Source of the DNA: Atopobacter sp. AH10 | GTDB taxonomy: Bacteria; Bacillota; Bacilli; Lactobacillales; Aerococcaceae | NCBI RefSeq assembly: GCF_003664595.1 | Contig: NZ_QXPZ01000019.1 | Coordinates: 62,001 to 126,000 of the forward strand | Length of the DNA: 64,000 bases | Direction of reading: 5' to 3' | Part shown: positions 8,923 to 18,001 of the stretch, piece by piece | How the letters are laid out: the number at the start of each line of letters is the position of its first letter | How positions within the stretch are numbered: position 1 is the stretch's first letter | The notes under the pieces: model-generated | What the model was told of the DNA's origin: nothing | Seen by the model: the letters and a program-made list of their open reading frames with translations, nothing else | Databases searched by the model: none | Made by a program: the position numbers and the translations under genes

Positions 8923-9221
8923 ACAAGTTAAGAGATGCGTTGAAGAGATAAGTAATTAGTGGAACTTGCTCAGAGAGTCGGCGTTAGGTGGGAGTCGATC
9001 GAGGAAAGCTAGTGAAAATGGTCTTGGAGCAGTACAGTTGCAAGCTTCCAGTGAGTGATTGTCGGGATCTCCCGTTACAGAGAAAGAGTATAATCAGATC
9101 ATTCTGACGTACTTAATGAGGTAGTATTAGTGATAATACTATAAAAAAAGGTGGTACCGTGGAAGCTTTGGCTTTCATCCTTTTGCATTATAAACGTGCA
9201 AGGGGATGAAGGCTTTTTTTG
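8923..9221 (+). promoter_or_regulatory. T-box leader, probably methionine-specific, with terminator
   Basis: Classic T-box leader. The Stem I distal motif AGAGAG...GGTGGGAG is at about 8972-8993. The T-box AGGTGGTACCGTGG is at about 9149-9162. A terminator follows: GCTTTCATCC...TTGCA pairs with TGCAAGGGGATGAAGGC, then seven T (9171-9221). Pairing ATTAG (8955-8959) with CTAGT (9009-9013) leaves a specifier loop with AGTA on one side and GAAAATGG on the other, so the codon can be read as ATG. The antiterminator bulge TGGT pairs with a tRNA whose discriminator base is A, which fits tRNA-Met and excludes tRNA-Asn (the AAT reading). Uncharged tRNA should permit transcription of opp. Confidence 0.9.
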
Positions 9222-9258
9222 TTTCATCCTTGGGCACATGTATCAAGGAGGAATATTT

Positions 9259-10935
9259 ATGACCAAAAAATTACCTATTCGTCTGGCTAGCGTCGTAGCT
9301 TTAGGCCTTTTGACCATTTCTGGAGCACAAGAATTAGTGTTGAAACCTATTCTTCATCCGCAAAGCATCGAAGCTAAAGAAAAAGAAGAAAAGATAGTGG
9401 TAAAGGCTATTGAAACGGCTGAAGTGACGGCTTTTGATTCAGTGAAATGTTACGATGTTATTTCTCAAGACGCTTTATCTAAAATTGGCGAGGGCTTAGT
9501 GAAGTTCAATGATGAAGGAAAGATTGTTCCTGCTGGAGCGATAGAATTACCAAAAGTTTCAGAAGATGGGCTAACTTACAGCTTTAAACTTCGCCCAGAA
9601 GCTAAATTCTCTAATGGTGAGAAAATTACCGCTAAAGATTATGTTTATGCTTTCAGACGTTTAGCGGATCCTAAAACAGCTTCTGCCAATGCACGTAAAG
9701 CAACTTTTTTGAAAAATGGGGAAGCTATCGTAGATGGAAAAGCTAAACCGGAAACATTAGGGGTTGAGGCAATTAGCGATGATGAATTAAAAGTAACAGT
9801 CGAAAAAGCTTTGCCTAATGTGTTGAACTTGTTAGCTGGTACGAATTTCTTCCCTCAAAGTCAAAGTTTTGTTGAAAAAGCTGGAGAGGGCTATGGGACA
9901 AGTTCGGATAAGATCCTTTCTAATGGGCCTTTCGTGGTCAAGGGGTGGGATTCGACGAGTATGAATTATAGCTATGAAAAGAACCCAAATTACTATGATA
10001 CGAAGAAGGTTCAAGTGGATGAAGTACAGGTCGCTATTGTGAAAGATCCTAATACTATTGTCAATCTTTACGAATCAGGGGAAGCAGACATTGCACCAAT
10101 TTCAGGATCTTTATTGAATCAGTATCGAGGCAAAAAAGAATTAAAATCTTTCCCAGGATCATCTCATTCCTATCTAGAATTAGGTATTGGCTATGCGAAA
10201 GCTTTAAACAATGAAAACTTACGGCAAGCTTTATCTTATGCGATCGATCGCAAGACTATAGCAGAAAAAATTCTCTCTGGTAATGCTACTCCAGTTAAAG
10301 GCTTAGTAGCACCAAACTCGGTATTTGATCCAAAATCTGGTAAAGATTTTACAGAAGATTCAAAAGATTTTGGAAAGTATGACTTGAAAAAGGCTAAAGC
10401 TTATTGGGCTAAAGCGAAGAAAGAGCTGGGAGTGGATAAAGTAGAATTTGATTTGTTAGTGACTGATGCGGAAGGGCCTAAAAAGATTGGAGAATATATC
10501 CAAGGGCAAGTGAATAACAACTTGAAAGGGATTAAGATTAACCTGCTTCCTCTTCCGGCTAAAGCTCGCTTTAAGAAACTATTAGCCCATCAGTTTGATT
10601 TAGCTCTAGGTGGTTGGCAAGGGGACTCTGGAGATGCCTTGGAATATATTGCTAACTTTAGAACTGGCGTGACCCACAATCATGGTCAATATGTTGATAA
10701 AGCCTTTGATGAACAACTGGATAAGATTGAAGGAGAATTATCTCAACCAGGCAAAGAAGTTGAACGAGAAAAGGCTCTGCATGAAGCTGAAAATTACTTG
10801 GCGGAACATAAAGCTTTTATCCCAACGATTCAAAACAATTCCAGTTACCTAGTGGATAAGAAAATTAAAAAGATTGCCACTATCCCAGGCAAAGCTATTG
10901 ACTATACCACTTTACGGGTTGAAGAAAAGAAATAG
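9259..10935 (+). CDS. oppA: Oligopeptide ABC transporter substrate-binding protein (OppA-like)
   Basis: Extracellular peptide-binding protein of 558 residues, SBP_bac_5 family. The start at 9259 is preceded by AAGGAGGAATATTT. An upstream in-frame start falls inside the T-box terminator and is not credible. An N-terminal hydrophobic segment (about residues 8-22) is followed by ...SIEA-KEK, but there is no lipobox Cys, so the usual lipid anchor is missing. Family landmarks include LRPEAKFSNGEKITAKDYVYAFRR and the C-terminal peptide-pocket region GGWQGDSGD. It heads the opp cluster, controlled by the T-box leader. Amino-acid supply, probably methionine, is the likely physiological role. Confidence 0.92.
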   Translation: MTKKLPIRLASVVALGLLTISGAQELVLKPILHPQSIEAKEKEEKIVVKAIETAEVTAFDSVKCYDVISQDALSKIGEGLVKFNDEGKIVPAGAIELPKVSEDGLTYSFKLRPEAKFSNGEKITAKDYVYAFRRLADPKTASANARKATFLKNGEAIVDGKAKPETLGVEAISDDELKVTVEKALPNVLNLLAGTNFFPQSQSFVEKAGEGYGTSSDKILSNGPFVVKGWDSTSMNYSYEKNPNYYDTKKVQVDEVQVAIVKDPNTIVNLYESGEADIAPISGSLLNQYRGKKELKSFPGSSHSYLELGIGYAKALNNENLRQALSYAIDRKTIAEKILSGNATPVKGLVAPNSVFDPKSGKDFTEDSKDFGKYDLKKAKAYWAKAKKELGVDKVEFDLLVTDAEGPKKIGEYIQGQVNNNLKGIKINLLPLPAKARFKKLLAHQFDLALGGWQGDSGDALEYIANFRTGVTHNHGQYVDKAFDEQLDKIEGELSQPGKEVEREKALHEAENYLAEHKAFIPTIQNNSSYLVDKKIKKIATIPGKAIDYTTLRVEEKK

Positions 10936-10959
10936 ACTGGGCTTTTAACGAGGCAACTT

Positions 10960-10991
10960 GGCTAAATGTGCCAAGATGAGTGCATTTAGCC
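10960..10991 (+). other. Stem-loop between oppA and oppB (intergenic 10936-11256)
   Basis: GGCTAAATG (10960-10968) pairs perfectly with CATTTAGCC (10983-10991) over a 14-base loop. No T-run follows, so it may be a processing or stabilising hairpin that lets oppA be expressed above the permease genes, rather than a full terminator. No clear promoter was found in the remaining 270 bases before oppB. Confidence 0.5.
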
Positions 10992-11256
10992 TCATTCAAT
11001 GAGTTACTTGATTCTTGCTTAGGCCTATTCTAGCGCTCTTTGTAAAACTCATCTCCCCCCGATTTTTTCCACTGTTTTACCCTTACTGATAGCTAGAGGG
11101 TTAGGGAAGTAGTCGGTTTGGTTCCTACTGGAGTGCTAGTTTAGGCTTAGGTGAGCAACGCCCCTATCAGTTTAAGAGACGTGAGGGGAAATATATTAGG
11201 ATTGAGCGCTACTTCCTCCTTGATTGGCTTTTGATGTTGTGTGATCAAGGAGGCAA

Positions 11257-12228
11257 GTGGTGTTCTTTATTAAGGAGGTTTATCGTTTGACTTATCGACG
11301 CTATTTGATTCAACGAGTGATCTATCTTTTGATCACCTTGTGGCTTATCGTTTCTCTAACGTTTTTCTTGATGAAATTTCTCCCAGGTTCACCATTTGCT
11401 AATGAAGAAATGTTAACCGCTTCTCAATTGGCTAGTTTAAAGGCTAAATACCATTTAGATTTGCCCCTTTGGCAACAATATGGTCACTATTTGGCCAATG
11501 CCTTGAGAGGGGATTTAGGTATTTCTTTCCAATTCAATAACACGCCAGTGACGGACTTGATTAAAGCTCGTGCTCTCCCTTCTATTCAATTAGGCTTACA
11601 GGCAATGTTATTGGGAACAATAGTAGGGACTTTATTAGGCTGTATTGCAGCCGTAAAGCACAATTCTTGCTTAGATTATTTGACTTCGGTTTTGGCAATT
11701 GGGGGAAGATCGGTTCCTAATTTTGTTTTCGCTGTCGCCTTACAATTTGTTTTTGCTGTGACTTTGCATTGCCTACCTATTGCTTTTTGGAAGGACGGGT
11801 TTCTATCGACCATTTTGCCTACTTTAGCTTTAGCTATTGGGCCAACAGCAGATGCCGCTCGGTTTGTCCGGACAGAGATGGTAGAGGTCTTGAACACGGA
11901 TTATATTGAATTAGCCACAGCAAAAGGATTTTCAAAGAGCTATGTAATTTTTTCACATGCATTACGTAATGCGATTATTCCCCTTTTAACTATCTTAGGG
12001 CCTATGACAGCTGGGTTGATGACAGGGTCTTTAGTGATTGAAAATATCTTTTCCATTCCTGGGATTGGGGAGCAATTTACGAAATCTATTTTAGTGAATG
12101 ATTATCCAACTATTATGGGGATCACTATTTTATACTCCAGCTTTCTTTTAGTGTTTATTTTATTGGTAGATATTTTGTATGGGTGGATTGATCCTCGGAT
12201 GAAGCTTTCAGGAGGTGAAGCTGAATGA
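11257..12228 (+). CDS. oppB: Oligopeptide ABC transporter permease OppB
   Basis: Membrane permease with six predicted helices and the OppB-type ending (EAA-like loop near ATAKGFSKSYVIFSHALRNAIIPLL). The start is ambiguous. GTG codons at 11257 and 11260 follow CAAGGAGGCAA, while a TTG at 11287 follows a second TAAGGAGGTTTATCG and would give the usual OppB N-terminus (LTYRRYLIQRVIYLL). The two Shine-Dalgarno copies lie 25 bases apart. It overlaps oppC by four bases (ATGA). Confidence 0.92.
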   Translation: MVFFIKEVYRLTYRRYLIQRVIYLLITLWLIVSLTFFLMKFLPGSPFANEEMLTASQLASLKAKYHLDLPLWQQYGHYLANALRGDLGISFQFNNTPVTDLIKARALPSIQLGLQAMLLGTIVGTLLGCIAAVKHNSCLDYLTSVLAIGGRSVPNFVFAVALQFVFAVTLHCLPIAFWKDGFLSTILPTLALAIGPTADAARFVRTEMVEVLNTDYIELATAKGFSKSYVIFSHALRNAIIPLLTILGPMTAGLMTGSLVIENIFSIPGIGEQFTKSILVNDYPTIMGITILYSSFLLVFILLVDILYGWIDPRMKLSGGEAE

Positions 12229-13367
12229 ATCAGATAGATGATTTTTCTAGGCGTGATTTAGGAAAGGCTAGACATACGCAAGGGGTGGCAACAGCGACAC
12301 TTCCTAAAATGCCTGATACAGCCTACAATAAGGCCTTGCTATCTTCCTACCCTCGTTTAAGTCCAGATGATTTTCGCTTTGATGAGGGACTTAATCAGCA
12401 AGAGTTAGAAGAAAGGGAAAGTCCTTCTCAAGACTTTTTTCAAGATGCTTTTAGACGTTTAAAAAAGAATAAGGCAGCTTTGCTTTCTCTTTTAGTGCTA
12501 CTTATTTTAATAGGGATTGCCGTCTTAGCGCCTGTTTTGTCGCCACGTTCGCCTATTGCGCAAGAGCCATCTTTCGCCAATTTGCCACCAAAGATACCGG
12601 CTTTAAGTCATTGGTCACTTTTCGATGGATTTAACCATACAAAAGGATCTGCTCCGGTTGATGCCTATCAATTAGCGCAAGTTCCAAAAGGCCAATATTT
12701 CTATTTGGGGACAGATGCCTTGGGTAGGGACTTGCTCTCACGTATTTTGTACGGCTTGCGTATTTCTTTATTGATCGCCTTTGTGGCTGCTTTCTTGAAT
12801 GTGATTTTTGGAGTGACTTATGGTTTGGTGTCTGGATGGCTAGGTGGGAAGGTAGATACACTCATGCAACGGGTGATTGAGATTCTTTCTGGCGTACCTA
12901 ATCTAGTCATCGTTATTTTATTACTTTTGGTGCTAAAGCCTGGCTTACTGTCCATTATCCTTACGATTTCCTTGACCTCATGGATCTCGATGTCTCGAGT
13001 GGTTCGGGCGAAAACCTTGCGTTTAAAACAACAAGAATATATCCTTGCGGCACGTGTCCTAGGGCAATCTACGCCGAGTATTTTTCTAAAACATTTATTG
13101 CCCAATATGCTAGGTCTGATTATTGTTCAAGTCATGTTCGCCTTGCCAAGTGCTATTTTCTTTGAAGCTTTCTTGAGTTTTATAGGGATTGGCCTACCAG
13201 CTCCAGCAGCTTCTTTAGGGACTTTGATCAATGATGGCTATAAAACTTTCAGATTTTATCCTCATCTCATGTGGTATCCAGCAGCTGTTATTTCCATATT
13301 AATGTTGGCATTTAACTTGCTGGCAGATGGGCTTCGGGATGCTTTTGACCCAAAAACGAAAAATTAA
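12225..13367 (+). CDS. oppC: Oligopeptide ABC transporter permease OppC
   Basis: Permease of 380 residues with six helices. The OppC N-terminal segment (FFQDAFRRLKKNKAALLSLLVLL) begins only near residue 72, and about 70 polar, charged residues precede it, longer than in most OppC proteins. The periplasmic loop carries the typical GTDALGRDLLSRILYG. The EAA loop lies near EYILAARVLGQSTPSIFLKHLLPN. Translationally coupled to oppB by an ATGA overlap. Confidence 0.92.
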   Translation: MNQIDDFSRRDLGKARHTQGVATATLPKMPDTAYNKALLSSYPRLSPDDFRFDEGLNQQELEERESPSQDFFQDAFRRLKKNKAALLSLLVLLILIGIAVLAPVLSPRSPIAQEPSFANLPPKIPALSHWSLFDGFNHTKGSAPVDAYQLAQVPKGQYFYLGTDALGRDLLSRILYGLRISLLIAFVAAFLNVIFGVTYGLVSGWLGGKVDTLMQRVIEILSGVPNLVIVILLLLVLKPGLLSIILTISLTSWISMSRVVRAKTLRLKQQEYILAARVLGQSTPSIFLKHLLPNMLGLIIVQVMFALPSAIFFEAFLSFIGIGLPAPAASLGTLINDGYKTFRFYPHLMWYPAAVISILMLAFNLLADGLRDAFDPKTKN

Positions 13368-13430
13368 ATAACTAAGGCATAAAAGATAATGCATAAATAA
13401 ATTTATACGATATCAGAAAGAGGTGATGTG

Positions 13431-14642
13431 ATGACAGGAGGAAAAAAGCAAGAAAAAGTAGATACTTTTGAAAATGAGGCAAATCAAGGAGCTGGTCTAA
13501 AAAAAGTAAGAGAAGATGTTTCAGGAAGAGCAGATCAAGCAGTAAATGCTTCTGCGCAAGAAGATATTTTGCTGGAAGTGAAGGATTTAGAAATTCATTT
13601 TCATAGTCAGGATGGTGAGGTGGAAGCGGTACGTTCGATTAGTTTTCACTTACGGCAAGGGGAAACTTTGGCTATTGTTGGGGAATCAGGTTCAGGGAAA
13701 ACAGTCAGTTCAAGAAGCCTAATGGGTCTTTTAGGGAAAAATGCGGAAATTGTAGCGGGGTCTATTCAATATCTTGGACGAGAGCTAACGACATTAGACG
13801 ATAAAGGCTTTCAAAAAATACGGGGGAGCGAGATCGCCATGGTCTTTCAAGATCCAATGACTGCTTTGAACCCGACATTAACCATTGGTCGGCAAATTGA
13901 AGAAGTATTGCTCTATAAGCGGGGATTTTCAAAGAAAGAAGCTAGAAAAGAAGCGATCCATCTATTGGAGAAATGTGGGCTGACGCAAGCCGAAGAACGT
14001 CTTTTCCAATACCCCCATCAATTATCAGGAGGGCAAAGGCAAAGAATCGTGATTGCTATAGCTTTAGCGGGCAAGCCAAAGCTTTTGATTGCGGATGAAG
14101 CTACTACCGCTTTAGATGTGACGATCCAAGCCCAAATCATTGAGCTTTTAAAGAAATTACAAGAAGAAGCTGGAATGGCGATGATATTTATTAGCCATGA
14201 TTTAGGAGTGGTTGCTAGAATTGCGGATAGAGTAGCCGTGATGTATGCAGGCAAAATTGTAGAAACTGGTCGAGTGGATCAAATTTTCTATCATCCTCAA
14301 CACCCCTATACTTGGGGTTTACTAGCTTCTTTGCCCACACTTGAAACAAAAGGCCGATTACATACCATTCCAGGGACACCCCCAGTATTGATTCATCCTC
14401 CAAAAGGAGATGCCTTTGCGGCAAGAAATGCTTATGCTTTAGCTATTGATTGGGAGATGGAACCCCCTTTATTTCAAGTGGAAGAAGATCATTATGCGGC
14501 GACTTGGCTTTTGCATCCTCTAGCCCCACGACTCGTTTTACCAGAGCATATTCAAAAACGATTCGCTTATTATCAAGCGAGGAAGGAGGAGAAGATAGAT
14601 GACCAAAATCGATTGGAGCAAATCAGCGACAGAAGAGCGTGA
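13431..14642 (+). CDS. oppD: Oligopeptide ABC transporter ATPase OppD
   Basis: Cytoplasmic ATPase of about 403 residues. Walker A is GESGSGKT, the signature is LSGGQRQRIVIA, Walker B is LLIADEATTALD, and the C-terminal OppD/F extension contains the HPYTWGLLASLPT region. The preferred start is the ATG at 13431, spaced from AGAGGTG; a GTG lies one codon earlier. The first ~47 residues are a Lys/Glu/Ala-rich, probably disordered extension ahead of the usual ILLEVKDLEIHF start. It overlaps oppF by 44 bases. Of the four C-terminal Fe-S Cys known in some OppD proteins, none is seen in the tail. Confidence 0.92.
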   Translation: MTGGKKQEKVDTFENEANQGAGLKKVREDVSGRADQAVNASAQEDILLEVKDLEIHFHSQDGEVEAVRSISFHLRQGETLAIVGESGSGKTVSSRSLMGLLGKNAEIVAGSIQYLGRELTTLDDKGFQKIRGSEIAMVFQDPMTALNPTLTIGRQIEEVLLYKRGFSKKEARKEAIHLLEKCGLTQAEERLFQYPHQLSGGQRQRIVIAIALAGKPKLLIADEATTALDVTIQAQIIELLKKLQEEAGMAMIFISHDLGVVARIADRVAVMYAGKIVETGRVDQIFYHPQHPYTWGLLASLPTLETKGRLHTIPGTPPVLIHPPKGDAFAARNAYALAIDWEMEPPLFQVEEDHYAATWLLHPLAPRLVLPEHIQKRFAYYQARKEEKIDDQNRLEQISDRRA

Positions 14643-15549
14643 AGAATATAAGCAAGCTGAAAAAGAACAAAGCACTCCTATACTGGAACTAGATCATTTA
14701 GTCAAAACCTTTCACTTAGATAAGCACCATGAAGTAAGGGCAGTAGATGGAGTGAGTTTTCAGGTCAATAAGGGAGAAAGTTTTGGACTGGTTGGGGAAT
14801 CTGGTTCAGGGAAATCAACTATCGGGCGCTTGATTGCTCGTTTATATCCCGCTAGTTCAGGGAAGATTATTTACGAAGGAAAAGAAATCAGTCGATTGAA
14901 AGGGAAAGAACTCCTGGCTTACCGAAAAAAAGTGCAAATGATCTTCCAAGACCCTTATGCCTCTTTAAACCCTCGAATGAAAGTGAGAGACATTATCGGT
15001 GAAGGGATAGATATTCATGGATTAGCGGCAAGTCCCAAAGAAAGGGAAGAGAAAGTGGACGATTTGTTGGAATTAGTGGGCTTACAAAAAGTGCATGGCT
15101 CACGTTATCCTCACGAATTTTCAGGGGGACAAAGACAAAGGATTGGAATTGCGAGAGCATTAGCAGTAGAACCAGAATTTATCATCTGCGACGAGCCTAT
15201 TTCAGCCTTAGATGTTTCCATTCAAGCCCATATTGTTAATTTACTATCCGATTTACAAGAAAAGTTAGGCTTAACTTATCTCTTTATTGCCCACGATTTA
15301 TCGATGGTGAAATATTTTTCTGATCGTATAGCTATGTTGTATCATGGGCATTTGCTCGAATTAGCCGAGGCAGAGGAACTCTATCGCAATCCCCAACACC
15401 CTTATACGAAAAGCCTTTTGTCAGCCATTCCTTTACCAGATCCCGACCATGAAAGGGAAAGAAAAAGGCTTATTTTTGATCGAGAAGTGTCTAATACAGG
15501 GAAGTGGCTAGAAGTTACGCCAAATCATTACCTAAGACAAGAGGCTTAG
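14599..15549 (+). CDS. oppF: Oligopeptide ABC transporter ATPase OppF
   Basis: Second ATPase of the peptide importer, 316 residues. Walker A is GESGSGKST, the signature is FSGGQRQRIGIARAL, Walker B is FIICDEPISALD, and the HPYTKSLLSAIPLPDP motif of OppF is present. The start follows AAGGAGGAGAAGATAG within the 3' end of oppD, so the two ATPases are coupled. It ends the opp cluster. Confidence 0.93.
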   Translation: MTKIDWSKSATEEREEYKQAEKEQSTPILELDHLVKTFHLDKHHEVRAVDGVSFQVNKGESFGLVGESGSGKSTIGRLIARLYPASSGKIIYEGKEISRLKGKELLAYRKKVQMIFQDPYASLNPRMKVRDIIGEGIDIHGLAASPKEREEKVDDLLELVGLQKVHGSRYPHEFSGGQRQRIGIARALAVEPEFIICDEPISALDVSIQAHIVNLLSDLQEKLGLTYLFIAHDLSMVKYFSDRIAMLYHGHLLELAEAEELYRNPQHPYTKSLLSAIPLPDPDHERERKRLIFDREVSNTGKWLEVTPNHYLRQEA

Positions 15550-15961
15550 TTAGTCTATCAATCATATCCTCAGATAAGAGTTTGAGGGATTCCGCTTTTA
15601 ATAGACTATAAAAGAAGCAAAATTTAAGAAAATTGCTCTGATCGTTATAGAGTTTGGAATGAGAAAATTTTTATCTAGGTAAAAAGAATATAGAAAAGTA
15701 GGCCCTAAATGCCCTCATCTGGTAAGAAAAGATAGGTCATAAAAAAGTGAAGAGATCTGTAGGAATGCAGAAAAGTGGGAGCTACCTTTTTTTAGGAAAG
15801 ATCTAGTCAGCTAGCTGGACGTTCTTCTTTTAGATATTAAAAGGAAATAAGACAGATGTAAGCGCCTTTTTCACCTGTTGACAAGTCCTTAAAATGGGTC
15901 TAGGCTATAGGGTGTAAGTGCTTCAATATCTTATATCATTGATTAAGGGGGTTTCTTTCTT
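15550..15961. other. Intergenic region oppF-dipeptidase
   Basis: 412 bases without a convincing gene. It holds a weak hairpin, ATCCTCA/TGAGGGAT (15566-15590), with a short T-run that may end the opp transcript. A TTGACA (15878-15883) with a poor -10 (TAGGCT, 15901-15906) may be the dipeptidase promoter. Confidence 0.4.
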
Positions 15962-17422
15962 ATGTCTTGTACAACAATTCTTGTTGGTAAAAATGCTAGT
16001 TATGATGGATCAACTATTGCGGCTAGAATTGAAGATTCAGCATCTGGCATGTTTAAAGCAAAGAAATTTATCGTTGTTGAGCCAAAAGATCAACCGATCC
16101 ACTATAAATCTGTTCGGACAGATTGCGAAATTGAGCTACCAGACAATCCAATGCGCTATACTTGTGTCCCAAATGTTAAGAAATGGAGAGGTGTTTGGGG
16201 GGCTTGTGGCGTTAACGAAAAGAATGTTGCTTTAACAGCTACTGAAACCATTGCGGTAAATGAATTAGTTCTTGGAGCCGATCCTCTTGTAGAATATGTT
16301 GAAGGTGAAGTGAAGAAGGGCGGTATTGGAGAAGAAGACTTTGTGACGATTGTTCTTCCATATATTTCAACAGCTCGTGAAGGTGTGTTAAGACTGGGCG
16401 CTTTGTTGGAAAAATATGGTACCTATGAAGTCAATGCTATCGCTATTCATGATGTAGACGAAATTTGGTGGTTAGAAACGATTGGTGGGCATCATTGGAT
16501 GGCTAGACGAGTTCCAGATGATGCCTATGTTGTGAATCCTAATCAATTAGGAAGTGACTATTTTGACTTTGAAGACAAGGAAAACTTCCTATGCTCTGAC
16601 GATTTGAAAGAATTTGTTGAAGAAAATCATTTGAACTTGAACAAAGATGGGAAATTTAACCCACGTCTTGTTTTTGGAACGAATAGTGACTCCGACAAGG
16701 TTTACAACACTCCTCGTGCTTGGATTATGTTGAGATACTTTAACCGCAATTCTTACAAGTGGGATGGACCAGATGCGGATTATCGACCAGATTCTGAAAA
16801 CTTACCTTGGTGTTTAGTGCCGGAACGCAAGATCACTATTGAAGATGTCAAATATGTGATGAGTCATCATTATCAAGGAACACCATATGATTGCTATGGG
16901 AACAACACCAATCCGAATGAAAAAGGGATATTCCGTCCAATAGGGATTAGCCGTAATGATGTTTTAGGGATTACGCAAATTCGTCCATATATGCCAGAAG
17001 CCATTCGTTCGATTCAATGGCTAGCTTTTGGCTCTAATGTCTATAATGCTATCGTGCCATTTTACCCTAACGTGCGGAAGACACCAGAATATTTGAGCAA
17101 TACGACGCTTAAACCAAGCGTTGAAAATGTTTACTGGGCTAATCGGATTATAGCTGCTTTATGTGATCCGCACTTTAACACGACTAATCAACATGTGGAA
17201 CGTTACCAACTGGCTGTCCAATCTAAGGGGCATGAAATCATCAATAAGACAGATAAGAAATTCTTGGCAGAAGAAGGTCAAATTGATGTGCATGATTTGC
17301 TAGAAGAAGCTAATGAAGAAATGGCAGCTTACCTAGAAGAAGAAACCACTGATCTATTAGATACAGTGCTTTATGTCGCTAGTATGGCTATGAAGAATGG
17401 CTTTGCACGGTCAGATAATTAA
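15962..17422 (+). CDS. pepDA: C69 family dipeptidase
   Basis: Ntn-hydrolase dipeptidase of 486 residues, MEROPS family C69 (lactobacillar PepD type). The nucleophile is Cys3 in MSCTTI, exposed after processing of the first two residues. Further family regions are the SASGM block, KKWRGVWGACGVNEKNVA and WCLVPERKI. It is cytoplasmic with broad dipeptide specificity. Placed directly after oppABCDF, it would hydrolyse dipeptides derived from imported peptides. The ribosome binding site is AAGGGGG. A strong terminator follows. Confidence 0.92.
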   Translation: MSCTTILVGKNASYDGSTIAARIEDSASGMFKAKKFIVVEPKDQPIHYKSVRTDCEIELPDNPMRYTCVPNVKKWRGVWGACGVNEKNVALTATETIAVNELVLGADPLVEYVEGEVKKGGIGEEDFVTIVLPYISTAREGVLRLGALLEKYGTYEVNAIAIHDVDEIWWLETIGGHHWMARRVPDDAYVVNPNQLGSDYFDFEDKENFLCSDDLKEFVEENHLNLNKDGKFNPRLVFGTNSDSDKVYNTPRAWIMLRYFNRNSYKWDGPDADYRPDSENLPWCLVPERKITIEDVKYVMSHHYQGTPYDCYGNNTNPNEKGIFRPIGISRNDVLGITQIRPYMPEAIRSIQWLAFGSNVYNAIVPFYPNVRKTPEYLSNTTLKPSVENVYWANRIIAALCDPHFNTTNQHVERYQLAVQSKGHEIINKTDKKFLAEEGQIDVHDLLEEANEEMAAYLEEETTDLLDTVLYVASMAMKNGFARSDN

Positions 17423-17458
17423 AATTTAGCTAGTAATTGATATCACAACTCCTTAATA

Positions 17459-17494
17459 AAAAGGCTATTCTCATGTAGAGGATAGCCTTTTCTT
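17459..17494 (+). terminator. Terminator after dipeptidase
   Basis: AAAAGGCTATTCTC pairs with GAGGATAGCCTTTT around a five-base loop, followed by CTT. It has T-runs on both strands, so it may work both ways. Confidence 0.85.
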
Positions 17495-17599
17495 AATGGG
17501 AGGAAATATTGTTTTGCCTTCAGTTGTTGGTCTTTTTTCCCTACTATGGATGAGGGATTCATGATAGAATAAAAAAGAATAAAGAAAGGGAGTTTGGTC

Positions 17600-18001
17600 A
17601 TGGAAAAAAGGAAAAAAGACAACTTTTTTAGCCTATTTGAAAGGGGCATGCTAGTCTTCATGGCAGTGTGTACTGCCTTTGCCTTTTGTCGTCCGGCAAA
17701 GACTCTTGTGGTGAAAAAGCCATTCGGATCAAATATGACCTATACGGGAATTATTAAGCAAGATAAATTTACGGATCAGGGCTTTTTGACGGTAGAAAAA
17801 AAAGGTCGTTACGAAGGAAAGTTTAAAGATGGTCGTTTTTATGGGAAAGGTGAATTCCGATTTGATGATGGTTCTGTTTATAAGGGGACTTTTAATGGAA
17901 ATAAAATGGCCAAAAATGTAAGCTATACTGCTCCAAAAGGAACGGTTTGGCTGAAAGGTAAAGGATATTGGGTGAGAAAGGCTGTAAAAGATGAGAATTA
18001 A
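17600..18001 (+). CDS. Membrane-anchored MORN-repeat protein
   Basis: Protein of 133 residues with one N-terminal hydrophobic segment (about 13-32). It is followed by two to three MORN-like repeats (RYEGKFKDGRFYGKGEF, SVYKGTFNGNK), which are beta-hairpin modules. The start is the ATG at 17600, seven bases after AAAGGGAG. The gene overlaps the O-acetyltransferase gene by 11 bases, so the two are translated together. The role is unknown; an accessory role in cell-envelope modification is a guess from context. Confidence 0.75.
   Translation: MEKRKKDNFFSLFERGMLVFMAVCTAFAFCRPAKTLVVKKPFGSNMTYTGIIKQDKFTDQGFLTVEKKGRYEGKFKDGRFYGKGEFRFDDGSVYKGTFNGNKMAKNVSYTAPKGTVWLKGKGYWVRKAVKDEN

Noticed and set aside
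9014-9021. AAT (Asn) as T-box specifier
   Set aside because: tRNA-Asn has discriminator G and would need UGGC in the antiterminator bulge, but UGGT is present.
9151-9258. N-terminal extension of OppA from an upstream GTG
   Set aside because: It would start inside the T-box and cover the terminator hairpin. The ATG at 9259 has a strong ribosome binding site and a signal-peptide-like start.
17443-17661. Minus-strand 72-residue frame over the terminator and MORN gene start
   Set aside because: It overlaps the terminator and the real gene start, without a ribosome binding site.
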